Shown piece by piece: positions 45,096 through 56,200 of a stretch of DNA of 64,000 nucleotides. Made by a program: the position numbers and the translations under genes. The notes under the pieces were generated by a model. It made no database searches. It had not been told where the DNA came from and saw only the letters and a program-made list of their open reading frames with translations. The DNA is from Candidatus Zixiibacteriota bacterium (GTDB lineage: Bacteria > Zixibacteria > MSB-5A5 > UBA10806 > 4484-95): contig JAAEQD010000159.1 of NCBI GenBank assembly GCA_024231855.1, forward strand, positions 1 through 64,000, written 5' to 3'. Positions within the stretch are counted from its first letter, which is position 1; the number at the start of each line of letters is the position of its first letter.

Positions 45096-45851
45096 TTGAT
45101 GTTTGCCCTCATCATACCACAATTCATGGTCATGCTGCCAGCCCTGGTGTTACTGGCGGGGCTATTGAGCTTTGCTATTGATACGCGCGCGGATAACGTT
45201 TTCGCGGATTCAAATCATTCGGACCGGACAAATGTGTCCGGTCCGGAGGACAAGGCCGCTGGAAGAACTATCGATTATGAACAGGCTCCGCTGTACCGGC
45301 TGATCGGTTTTGCTGACCTGATTGCCGCAGGCGAAGTAATCAGCGTATCAGAATCGACCTTTACGTTTCATATCGATGAGGCGCTCATCGGGGAACCAAA
45401 TGAATCGATTATCCAGGTCTCGAAAGCCATTTTTATGGAATTTGATGAACCTCGGGCGATACCATACGATAGTGGCCAGGTTTTTTTGGTATTTTTGATG
45501 AAAGACGCGACAGCAGATCATGAACTTATATGGCAATCGATGAGTGTAGCGGGAGGAAGCGAATTCCCCCTTGAGGGGGAATTCGTGTATTTTACAGGTC
45601 GGTTTGTTCAGGGATTAGAACACAAAGATTACCTCGTACATGGTGTTACCCGTAATATTCAGAGATACGACGCGTCATTGTTCAAGCAGGCAATTCGCGG
45701 CTATCGAGATTGTTTCAACTGGCCGGGTGAATCCATTTATGCGCGGCGAAGTCCGGAGCTTCTATGTAATGATTCGCTATTGACCAACTATCGCCGTCAA
45801 AGCGGCATGCATGAATACCTGGCTCGGGAAACTGTAAAAAGAATCCCATAA
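45096..45851 (+). CDS. Hypothetical exported protein
   Basis: A roughly 251-residue protein with a long N-terminal signal segment (LPALVLLAGLLSFAIDTRA). The mature part has ADLIAAGEVISVSESTFTFHI and YDSGQVFLVFLMK, a strand pattern seen in uncharacterised exported proteins; no function is recognised. The start is uncertain: the track uses TTG (45096) and an ATG follows at 45099, yet the only good Shine-Dalgarno (AGGAG, 45073) is about 20 bp away and better placed for an ATT codon at 45084 (IVTRLMFAL...). It is co-directional with the metzincin gene 25 bp upstream. Two perfect 11-bp-arm hairpins lie inside the frame. Confidence 0.65.
   Translation: MMFALIIPQFMVMLPALVLLAGLLSFAIDTRADNVFADSNHSDRTNVSGPEDKAAGRTIDYEQAPLYRLIGFADLIAAGEVISVSESTFTFHIDEALIGEPNESIIQVSKAIFMEFDEPRAIPYDSGQVFLVFLMKDATADHELIWQSMSVAGGSEFPLEGEFVYFTGRFVQGLEHKDYLVHGVTRNIQRYDASLFKQAIRGYRDCFNWPGESIYARRSPELLCNDSLLTNYRRQSGMHEYLARETVKRIP
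45220..45245. repeat. Perfect inverted repeat inside CDS (copy A)
   Basis: CGGACCGGACA and TGTCCGGTCCG flank AATG. It lies just behind the signal-peptide codons of the 251-residue protein, in frame, encoding a low-complexity polar stretch. Confidence 0.75.
45561..45584. repeat. Perfect inverted repeat inside CDS (copy B)
   Basis: GAATTCCCCCT and AGGGGGAATTC arms with TG at the centre, in the same gene 316 bp after copy A. The arms differ in sequence from copy A, so these are not two copies of one element. Confidence 0.75.
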
Positions 45852-45925
45852 TATTTTTATAAAATATACAAATAAGAAATACGCCCAATAATCTAAAATT
45901 GTGGCAGGATTTAGATGAATAATAA

Positions 45926-45955
45926 AAGCCGGGCGGCTCGATGGGCGTCCGGCTT
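45926..45955. terminator. Bidirectional terminator between convergent genes
   Basis: AAGCCGGGCG and CGTCCGGCTT form a 10-bp stem with one G-T pair around a 10-base loop, in AT-rich flanks. It lies between the stops at 45851 (+) and 45982 (-) and can serve both. Confidence 0.75.
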
Positions 45956-45981
45956 ACTTATATGATTAATACAATCGAATC

Positions 45982-48900
45982 TTAATCAGTTACGGATGGG
46001 ATCACTCTCGCCGTTAATGGCGCAACATCGCAATTCGGCCAACCATCAGGGGCTTCAACGGGCAAATCATCCGGGGTTGGCCAAAGCGGCTCGTAATCAT
46101 CGCAATAACTCAGTGTTGTCATACCTCGGAAATAACTCACCAGTTTGGTCACATCGCTGCCTATTACATTGCAGTCGCCGTTGGCATCAGCGGAAGCCCA
46201 GAAACCGGTTATCAAACATGGCACACTGGCTTCGACACCCCGGAAGAAGTTCACCAGGTAGGTGACATCGCCGCCGATAACCGTGGGCGGCCAGTTGCCG
46301 TTGTACATATTGACATCGCCGGTAAGATATGGATATCCGGCAAGCTCCGACAATGTTTGATCCTGAATCGTTCCCGATGGGCCATCGTTGATATGGAAAG
46401 CGGTGAGTACCACCGTCTGATAATCGACATGAGAAAACGTTACCGTGTAGTCGCCATCGTAGATCTCTCCAATCGAGTAAGCGCCGGCTATATCGCTGTA
46501 ATCCTCACCGATTAAAGCCAAATCATCCTCAACCGCTACATGAACACCTTCGACAGGGACCGAACCGTCATCGATAACACCCGAAAGCGAACCGGGCGAA
46601 CGGAAAACGACATCCTGATTCTCCATATCCGTATCATCAAATATCGTGAACTGGGCCGAGGTGAATGTTGTCCAGGCATCCTTCTCGAACGTCGCCACGT
46701 AATCGCCGGGCATAAGAGTCAATGTGAATTCGCCGGCGGCGTTGGTAAATATATTATCCACGGGATCGACATCCAATAAGATGGGGCCAGAATCATCATT
46801 AATTCGGGTTGTGGCAACCTGTGAAATCGCGGTAACGTGAACGTCTTCGACCGGTGTGCCGTAGTAATCATCGACCACACCGCCGTAGGTGCCGAGCCGG
46901 TGAAGTGTCATATCGACAATGGTGCTTTCTCCGCTTGATACTTCAACATCAGATTCGATTACATCATAGTAACCAACCTGACTGAAATCCAGATCATATA
47001 TTCCGGGCGTCACACCTCCAAAACTGTAGTTACCGCCCGAATCGGTATTATCCGATCCGATTATATCGACGCCGTCGATTAACTCAACCAACACATCCTG
47101 AATTGGAGCCGTATCGTTATCGGTGGCCATACCCGCGATTGTCCCAGTGGCAACCGAATCACAGACGATATTCGTTATAGATAGCGCGTCGATACCGGCC
47201 TCGACAACCGAACCGCTGTTCAAATCGGAAGCTTCGAATCGCACCTTTACCAGGCTGGTGGGCGCGATAAAATCATCCACTAAAAAAGAATGTTCGGTCC
47301 AGCCCGGTGAGGTTGTTGGCCCGAATGTTTCGACAGGCGTCCAACTCGAACCGTTATTATTTGATACCCAGACTACGAACGAATCATTGTTGGGATCGTC
47401 GCCGGAATTATTCGTGTACCACAGGGCGTAATTGAACAGCGCGTTACCTTCACTGAGATCGAATGTTGGCGAAATGAGATAGGTCGTGCCGCCGTCGACA
47501 TCAGAGTTGCCGTAAACGTTATCGGTTAGATAGCACTGGCCCGAACCGTCGTGATCGGCCGGCGGGTCGCCGCGTTCGCCCAAACCCGATGGAACACCGC
47601 GATCCCAATGACCGTCGGTGGCATCACCGGACACGCTCCAACCCTGATCCGTTTCGAAATCATCCTCGTATAACGAAGTGAATTCGGAAGCGCTAAAAGC
47701 CGAAAATGATATCCCCGGCGCGTCTCGCGGATCGGTTACGAGAGCGCTATCGGTGGTTTCCACGCTAATATAAAACGCAATATCTTTGCCACACTCAAGG
47801 GCCGGGAAAACAGCATCGTAAACATTTGGACTAACGACTTCCATGGGCAGACTGAAATAAGTATCACCGGTGCTATAGTACAACACTCCTGTGCCTGTCT
47901 GAGGATCAGATGATTCCGCGCTGACCTCAACCCTGAAAGACGTTCCGCCTGATGGGTCGATCAATTCTGGTAGGCCGTCAGGATAGTTGAATTGCAGAAG
48001 CGGGGGAGACCATAATCCCGCGACAGTAGCCAAAGTTGCCGCGGCTCCTTTAACGACTTCAGTCGCGTAATCGAGATCAATATTCGTTATGACATCGCCG
48101 GTCGTATGATACCAGGGATACCAATCGGGAGCGTCCCACATTTGAGCGTCGATAGCGAATGGGGCCGGAAAGCCGTAATAAGAGAAGTAATAGTGGTCGC
48201 TGCCATAAGTAGGCCCTGCCGTATTGACGCGTATCGAATAGGCAGTCGAGTACTGATCGGTTAATTGAGCCAGAAGATCAGCCAGGGCGACCTCTTCGGG
48301 GAAATTTTGATCGCTATAAATATTGATATCCCAGCCATAGCCGCCCTCGTAAGCTATCATATCGAAATTAAAGACGCCGCCGATATTCTTATTATTGAGA
48401 AAACAATACTCAGCGTAGGCTTCAGAACCATAAAGACCTTGCTCTTCGCCGGAGACAAGAACAAATTCTATCGTGCAATTGAAATCGTACTGGCTTAAAA
48501 TGCGTGCCGCTTCCAGAACCCCGGCCGATCCCGAGCCGTTATCTTCGGCGCCGGGGGCGGAGAAATCGGGATTCTCCGAGGTTGCGTCTATATGCGCGAT
48601 GATAATGTAGATCGAATCGGGATAGGCAAGGCCGACTTTTCTGCCGATAGGATTATACCAGGTATTACCGGAGTAGTCGTAAGAGAATAGCTCGGTTTCC
48701 AATCCCAGGTCTGAGAATGTATTTATTGCCCAAAGTTCTGCCGCCCGACATGAATCGGAATATGAATAACGAGTTACGAAATCCTGCAGCCTCTGTAAAT
48801 AAGCGGTATACTCGGTTTGGCTAACCTGGCTAACGATATCACCGATTTCCACATCCGTAAGTAAACTATACGAAGGAATTGCTGGCTGTTGTCTCGGTTT

Positions 48901-49326
48901 TGGCTTGGGCGTAAACGAAATATGAGTTAATCCATTCATAAGATTTGAAGAATGATAATCAAGCCCCGGTTTTAATTTGGCTATCGCATCGCCATCCTTA
49001 TAATATAATATATCTATGTCCGTTAAAAGCCTTTCGATATCTTGATGATCGATTTGAAAAAGGTAATACTCACTATCTTCATCTCGCTCATCTATGTTTA
49101 TTATGGAATAGCCTTCATCCGACATATTCTTCGTTCCAGCAGGTGTCGTGCCAACAAGAAGGCCGCTTTTCATAACCGCGTAAATATCGACTTTTTCTAC
49201 CGAATCCAACTCATTCAATCCCGGAGATTCAATATCGATGACTATCAGATCCTCAGCTTGGGTAAAAGAGAAAAATATAAAAAACGTGCAAATCGAAGCC
49301 ATAATCTTTATTGAACTGGTGTACAT
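45982..49326 (-). CDS. Secreted M28 zinc aminopeptidase with dockerin-like C-terminus
   Basis: Exported 1114-residue peptidase. Signal peptide, about 170-residue propeptide region, then an M28 catalytic domain (about 210-430) with zinc and catalytic residues in AHIDATSE (His, Asp), APGAEDNGSG (Asp), VSGEEQGLYG (Glu-Glu), FNFDMIAYE (Asp) and GSDHYYF (His). After it come a MAM/jelly-roll-like domain (DDFETDQGWSVSGD ... EAGIDALSI), three carboxypeptidase-regulatory-like Ig domains (GTIAGMATDND, YGGVVDDYYGTPVEDVHV, SLSGVIDDGSVPVEGVHV) and the dockerin-like module ending GWPNC plus 12 residues. AAGGAG lies 6 bp before the ATG. It likely removes N-terminal residues from peptides released by the neighbouring endoproteases. 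Confidence 0.92.
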   Translation of the reverse strand: MYTSSIKIMASICTFFIFFSFTQAEDLIVIDIESPGLNELDSVEKVDIYAVMKSGLLVGTTPAGTKNMSDEGYSIINIDERDEDSEYYLFQIDHQDIERLLTDIDILYYKDGDAIAKLKPGLDYHSSNLMNGLTHISFTPKPKPRQQPAIPSYSLLTDVEIGDIVSQVSQTEYTAYLQRLQDFVTRYSYSDSCRAAELWAINTFSDLGLETELFSYDYSGNTWYNPIGRKVGLAYPDSIYIIIAHIDATSENPDFSAPGAEDNGSGSAGVLEAARILSQYDFNCTIEFVLVSGEEQGLYGSEAYAEYCFLNNKNIGGVFNFDMIAYEGGYGWDINIYSDQNFPEEVALADLLAQLTDQYSTAYSIRVNTAGPTYGSDHYYFSYYGFPAPFAIDAQMWDAPDWYPWYHTTGDVITNIDLDYATEVVKGAAATLATVAGLWSPPLLQFNYPDGLPELIDPSGGTSFRVEVSAESSDPQTGTGVLYYSTGDTYFSLPMEVVSPNVYDAVFPALECGKDIAFYISVETTDSALVTDPRDAPGISFSAFSASEFTSLYEDDFETDQGWSVSGDATDGHWDRGVPSGLGERGDPPADHDGSGQCYLTDNVYGNSDVDGGTTYLISPTFDLSEGNALFNYALWYTNNSGDDPNNDSFVVWVSNNNGSSWTPVETFGPTTSPGWTEHSFLVDDFIAPTSLVKVRFEASDLNSGSVVEAGIDALSITNIVCDSVATGTIAGMATDNDTAPIQDVLVELIDGVDIIGSDNTDSGGNYSFGGVTPGIYDLDFSQVGYYDVIESDVEVSSGESTIVDMTLHRLGTYGGVVDDYYGTPVEDVHVTAISQVATTRINDDSGPILLDVDPVDNIFTNAAGEFTLTLMPGDYVATFEKDAWTTFTSAQFTIFDDTDMENQDVVFRSPGSLSGVIDDGSVPVEGVHVAVEDDLALIGEDYSDIAGAYSIGEIYDGDYTVTFSHVDYQTVVLTAFHINDGPSGTIQDQTLSELAGYPYLTGDVNMYNGNWPPTVIGGDVTYLVNFFRGVEASVPCLITGFWASADANGDCNVIGSDVTKLVSYFRGMTTLSYCDDYEPLWPTPDDLPVEAPDGWPNCDVAPLTARVIPSVTD

Positions 49327-50250
49327 TTTCTACTCCTTATCCGTGAAAAATGACAAATGACTTGAAAAACTCTATTTTCTTAGGAAACCGATCTGGTTTC
49401 ATGTTCAATTTTACAGTCCATAAAGAGAGGGCATAAATCCGAATTCTTGAATTTATTAGCTCTTTAGGAAATATAGGACGAATTTTTAGCCAGTCAAGGG
49501 GTATATTTCCCCGGAATTATCCCTAATCCACCCAATGTGGCTTATTATCGCGTTTTGACAATTCAAACATCAAGTGTGATTGTAGCCGTTATCTAACAAT
49601 ATCTTATGGGATCAACTCGTTTTCTAATAAGACCTTTGTACTCTATGATCTTTAATAAAATCGAATATTATAATTGACGAATCTGACTAAAATGTTATAT
49701 TTAATACGTGCCTTCATTGTGGAAGGGTTGTACTGACCAGTTTTGTGTATTGAGGAAAATGAAGAATTGATAGTAAGACATCCATGTTTATTAAGTAACA
49801 GGAAAATGGAAATTCTTCAATAAGTGTGTTTTTATAACTGTAATATCAAATAACAATCGGCTGATGTCAGGTTGACTTGATCGACTTAAACACCGCGCCG
49901 GGCGATGATGGAAGAAAATAGATAATTGAGTGAACGTATAAACAGAGAACAACAAGGGTCGCACTGCAAAGGAGGTTTACGGGTATATATATTGTCGCTA
50001 TATAAAGTAACACTTCGATTAGTAGTACTTATTTAGTCTTTGCCGCGCTGGAATTGATATGGCGTGGCCCCGTTATATGAAACAAACTTCATAGCCGCTC
50101 TGTCGACAAGAGTCCGTAATTAATCGGCAGGTATCGGCTTCTATAGATTCACTTTTAAATACAGGGTAAAAATAGTTAAGCCTTTTGGTGGTAGCAATGA
50201 AGCTGAACCTGAGGTGAAAGAGAATTTATCAACTTAAACGAGGAGTGTTC
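49327..50250. other. 0.9-kb divergent intergenic region
   Basis: It lies between the divergent M28 and C25 genes and should hold both promoters and long leaders. It is AT-rich. An AGGAGG near 49970 is not followed by a usable frame. I saw no tRNA, terminator, riboswitch consensus or gene fragment that I can support. Confidence 0.35.
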
Positions 50251-53200
50251 ATGCGTAAGGTTTTAGTACTCGCACTGCTTATCCTGATTACGGGAGCCTT
50301 ACAGGCAAGCGAGGAAAATCAATTCATCTACAAGTCGGATTATATCCACTTGAAAAACTCCACGGTTACCCACTCTAACGATGTTTCGACAGCTTTGAAT
50401 TTTCAACTGGGTGGAATCGAATTAACCGAACCGGATATAGCCCGTAGCGGCTATGTCAAACCCGAACCAATGGCGGAAAATCCCGAGATGTTCGGCCGCA
50501 CACATGAAGAGGGTATGCCGGATCTGCCGTTATATTCAGACGCTATCATAATTCCTGATCAGGCCGGCGTCAGGGTAAATATCATTTCGGTTGAATACGA
50601 AACAATTCAAAATGTAGATATTGTACCTACTCAGCCCTTTAAAATCGAAGGTAACGAAGATCCGCTTCCGTTTGCCAAAAACAACGAAGCTTATTCGCGG
50701 GATGAATTCTATCCCGGCGATATCGTATCTGTCGGCGAGCCGATGATTATGAGGGATTTTCGTTTCATTCAGACTGTCGTTTATCCCACGCAGTACAATC
50801 CCGTTACGAAAGAGCTTCGGGTTTATACTCATGTTGATTATGAACTAATCTACGAGGGTATCGACACCAGAAATGTTAAAGTAAGAAACAATAACCAGAT
50901 TTCCGAAGCTTTCGTGCCCATGTACAGAAGCGTTTTCAATAATGCCGAAGACGTTTTGACTGATTTTGACGTAATCAAGGGTGGTTTTCTGATTATAACT
51001 GAAGACAGTTACGGTTTTCCGACTCTTTTAGAGACTCTTGCTACCTGGAAACATCAAAAAGGTTATTATACGCATATTGCTCCCTCGACTGAGATAACAC
51101 CCTCGGGAGCGCCATCATATGCTCAGGTAAAAAGCTATATTCAGGATGCCTACGATACCTGGGAAACTCCGCCGGATTATGTGCTTATCGTCGGGGATGA
51201 GAACATGGATATCCCCAATTATCCATACTCCGGTTACACCTCAGATCATCAATATACTACCGTTGATGGTTCTGATTATATTTCCGATGTATTAATCGCC
51301 CGAATGGCGGCCGATGACGCAAATGAACTTCTGACGGCGATGGAAAAAGTTTTAAGATATGAACAGGATCCGGATATGACGGATCCCGATTATTATACTC
51401 GCGGTTTAGGCGTAGCCGGTAACTGCTGTGGTACGCCAACTCCAACAACACCTCGTATAACCAATCTCTGGGTTCGCCACCAGGCGTTGTTAAACGGTTA
51501 TAGCCATGTCGATACGGTATTTAGCTGGGGTGATGTACCTCCAAATGATTATCTTATTGATGATGCTATCCAGGACGGGGTATCATATGTTTCTTATCGC
51601 GGCTGGGCCGGATCAAGCGGCTGGTACTATCCTTCCTGGGGAACAGGCGATATTAGCGCGCTCAACAATGGTTTCAAGATGGGGATTATGGCCTCGGTTG
51701 TTTGCGGTACAGGTAATTTTGGCGCCGATGATTGCCTTGGCGAAGCCTGGACTCTTTATGGTTCTACCACCGTTCCCGATGGCGGTCCCAGTTTTTATGG
51801 CTGCACCGATGGGAGCACTCATACGGCTTGGAACAATCCCAACATGATCGGCTTTTTCTGGGCGTTATTTGAACAGGATATGTACCATTTCTCACAATTA
51901 GTATTCATGGGCAAGCAAAGGGTTTTTGAGTGTTTTCCCAGGTACACAAGTTCCGGCAACTATGTAAATAAGTATTTCAATACTTATAATGCCCTCGGCG
52001 ATCCATCGCTTGAAGTCAGAACAGATACGCCGCAAACTATGGCGGCCAGTTATCCGTCCAGTATTCCCGTCGGCACCAACAATCTGACTGTCAGCGTTAC
52101 CAGCGGAGGTTTCCCTCTTGAAGGAGCCTATGTGAACCTGGTTAAAGGTCATGACGCGAGCGAAGAAATATTCGTGGGCGATTGGACTGACGCGGGCGGA
52201 AGCGTCACTTTGAATTTCACCAATACCGTGGCAGACACTATTTATGTAACTGTCACAGCCCGGGATTATATTCCGCATAGAGGACATTGCTTATCCACTT
52301 CGGCGACCGTAACCGTCGGTATCGAAAGCCATCAGCTTGATGACGACGATTTTGCCGGCTCCAACGGTAATTCCGATGGCCGGGCGAATCCCAATGAAAT
52401 TTTGGGCTTGGATATTAATCTGAGGAATTTCGGTGACATGGCGCCTGCTACCGGGATTACTGTAACCTTATCATCTTCCGATTCGAGAATCAATTTCGCG
52501 AATCCGTTGATTGCCTATCCTGATCTACAACCGGGCGGTTCAGCCTTACCCGATGAGCAGTTTATAGTCGAGTTGACGGATAATATACCCCACGGCGAGC
52601 ATATTTTAATCGACGCTTTAATCGAGTCGAATGAGGGCAGTTGGAATGCCATGATCGACCTTGAGGTTAAATCAATTAAACCGATATCTTTCGTGTCCAG
52701 TTATCCTGGACAAGCCGACGATCGCCTCGATCCGGGCGATCTGGTAACGGATTTCGTTGTAAGCTTCTCGAATGCCGGACAACTCAACGGTCAGCAAATC
52801 ACCGGTGTTTTAAGCTGTGAGGATGACTATATAACTATTCTCAATGGCACTTCATTGTTTGGCGATATCGATATAGGGCAAAGCGGCGACAACAGCTTTA
52901 ATCCATTTATGGTATCGGTGAGTGAAGATGCTAATAACGGCCGAAACGTAAACTTCACCGTGAGCTTCACATCTAATATGTTCGATATGAGAAGCGTCTC
53001 ATTTGAGAAGACTTTTTCGATCGTCCTTGGCACGAGAGAAGTGTTCGATCCGGTTGGACCAGATAATTACGGTTATTACATGTACGATGATACTGATCTG
53101 GGTTATGACGCGGCGCCTACATATGGCTGGATTGAGATCAATCCAAACCTCGGTGGATCGGGTACCAGAGTTACCATGCCAGATGATGACGATTCATCGA

Positions 53201-56200
53201 CGCCTATTACCTTACCGTTTGATTTCGTTTATTACGGCGAAGCGCATCGTGAAATAATCGTGTCGACGAATGGTTTTGCCGCTCTGGATACGATCCCGTA
53301 CGATGTTGGCGGTAACTACTGGCATACTTGGGATAACTGGCCGATTCCTGATCCCGGTAATGCCAGAGGCCAAATTTCACCGTTCTGGGATGACATAAAA
53401 TCCACCGGCAGCACCAATGGAATTTACACCAAGAACGATGTCGGCGGTGGCAAGTTTATAATCGAGTGGAGTGGATTTACCCATTCGGTTACCGGATCGC
53501 CGCAAACGTTCCAGATGATTATCTGCAATCCCGCGTACTTTCCGACCCCGACCGGTGATTGCGAAATAATCTTCCAGTACAATGTAATTAACAATGACGA
53601 TGATGACACAAATCCCAATGGCCCGGCGACTTATTCATCGGTGGGTTTCGAGAACTGGGATCAGAATGATGGTCTGCAGTATGAGTACGATAATACTTAT
53701 CATGGTAACGCCGCGGTACTGCAAAGCGGCCGCGCGATAAAGATCACGACCGCGACCGGTACGGCCCCTCCGCCGGATATGGCATACAGCCCCAGCGTGT
53801 TCAACCTTGCCTGCGATCCAGGCGCTGAAGACGAAGATGATTTAACTATCGAGAATAACGGAGAAGGATTATTGTCCTATAGCATTTCGGCTGAAGTGAT
53901 AGACGGCGGAGTGTTGAGATCTGTCCCCGTAAAAGTCTCTTCCAGATCGCAAATCGATTTGACGCCTGAGAGTAATATCAAAACCGAAGACTTCTCCGGC
54001 CCATACAATCCGCCGGTAATTCTGGATTCAGGCGGCCCGGATGCTTTTGGCTACACCTGGAGAGATTCAAATGAACCGGGTGGGCCCGTTTACAGTTGGA
54101 AAGATATTTCCTCGATTGGCACGGAGATAACGGGCATGGGCGATGAGTCCAGCCAGGGTCCATTTCCGATTGGTTTTAGTTTCAATTTCTACGGCACTGA
54201 TTTCACTACATTCAGGGCGACTTCAAACGGTTTTGTTTCGTTTACCAGCACTAATTATCCTTATGATAATGGACCGATTCCAACCGCTGCCGAGCCTAAC
54301 AATATGTTGGCGGTTTATTGGGATGACTTGAATTTCAATTCTGGCGGGAATGCCTACTACTACAATAACGGTTCCGATAGCTGTATAATTTCCTATGAAG
54401 GTGTTCCGCATTATAGTGCTGAAGGTTCATTCACTTTCCAGATAATTCTGCTCGCTTCAGGTAAAATCGTCTACCAATACCAGGAGGCGACCGGAGAGGA
54501 TGTAAACCAGGAAACTATCGGTATCGAAAACGGCGATGGCACGGATGGCTTGATGGTTTGCTATGACCAGGCTTATGTGGTGTCCGGCCTGGCAATCGAA
54601 TTCGCCGCTTTCCCAATATGGCTATCGACAGACCCGGCTTCCAATATCGTTGATCCCTACAGCACCGAGATAGTTACGGTTACGGCCGATGCCGCTGATT
54701 TGGATGAGGGACTTTACGAAGGAATTCTTCATATGAGTTCAAATGATCTGGATTATCCATCCGTGGAAATCCCGGTTCATTTTACTGTCTCCAGTTCCAC
54801 TCTTCAAAGCCCGAGTTTGATTTCGCCGCCTAATGGAGATGAATCTATTGATCTTACACCGACTCTCACTTGGTCGGATGTGTCAGAAGCGACGGTGTAT
54901 CATCTTCAGGTTGATGATAACAGCAATTTCAGTTCACCGGTTTACGAGAATGCTTCCCTTACGGGTCAATCTTATACATTCCCGTCGAATTTAGCTACGG
55001 GCCAATATTATTGGCATGTTAGATGCAGCGATGGAGAACAGTGGTCCGTTTATTCCTCCACCTGGAATTTCACTCTCGCCACGCTTCAGTCTCCAACATT
55101 GGTTTCGCCGCCAAATGATGATATTTCCGATGATCTAACGCCAACCCTCACTTGGGCGGAAGTGACGGAAGCAACGATATATCAACTTCAGGTTGACGAT
55201 AACAGCGACTTCAGCTCGCCTGTTTACGATAATGCTTCCCTTGCGGGTGAATCTTATACATTCCCATCCGCGTTAGGCACTGGTCAATACTATTGGCATG
55301 TGAGATGCAGCGATGGAGAGCAATGGTCAAACTATTCATCTTCCTGGAATTTCATCCTTTCAATACTTGAAGAACCTGTTACGGAATATCCCGGCGATGG
55401 TGAATCCATATTTGATTCCGAACCTACATTTGTCTGGCATCAAGCAACTGGCGCGATACGTTACCATATTCAAATTGATGACGCGTCATCCTTCACGTCA
55501 CCGATCTACAATAACTCGAACGTCACCGACACTACCTACCTGGTTTCATCGCCTTTATCCTCAGGGACTTTCTATTGGCATATTCGAGCGTTTGATGGCA
55601 TAGTCTGGTCCGATTATACAGCCACCTGGGATTTCTCTGCCTCCGTTCCCGAGGTGCCGCAACTGACATCGCCGCCTAACGGTAATGAGAGCTCTACTGA
55701 TCCGCCGACATTCGCCTGGCAGACCGCCGACGGGGCGACCTCTTATACTATCCAGGTTGACAATAATAGCGATTTCAGTTCGCCGATAATCGATATTGGC
55801 GGATTATCGACAAATTCATTTACCCCGGCCGCGCCTCTGGGCGAAGATACATATTACTGGCATATTTCGGCGGAAGGTGATTTTGGCAACTCCAGTTTCT
55901 CCGCCAGTTTTTCCTTTACGATCAACTATGGTTCTACCTCTCTAGAATATTTGCCCGGCGATGTAAATATGGCTAATGGCGCCTGGCCGCCAATGGTTAT
56001 AGGTGGTGATGTAACGTTCCTGGTAAACTATTTCCGAGGTATGCCGTCGAGCGAACCATGTCCTCTCAGCGGGTTCTGGTGCTCGTCAGATGCTAACGGT
56101 GACTGTTTGGTAATCGGTAGTGATGTTACCAAGCTCGTAAACTATTTCCGTGGTACAACTGGCTTAAGTTGGTGCGGAGATTATGAACCTCAGTGGCATG

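Noticed and set aside
50130-50230. Cyclic-di-GMP or other riboswitch ahead of the C25 gene
   Set aside because: The leader has GGTGGTAGC-like fragments, but I could not match any riboswitch core or pair a conserved helix.
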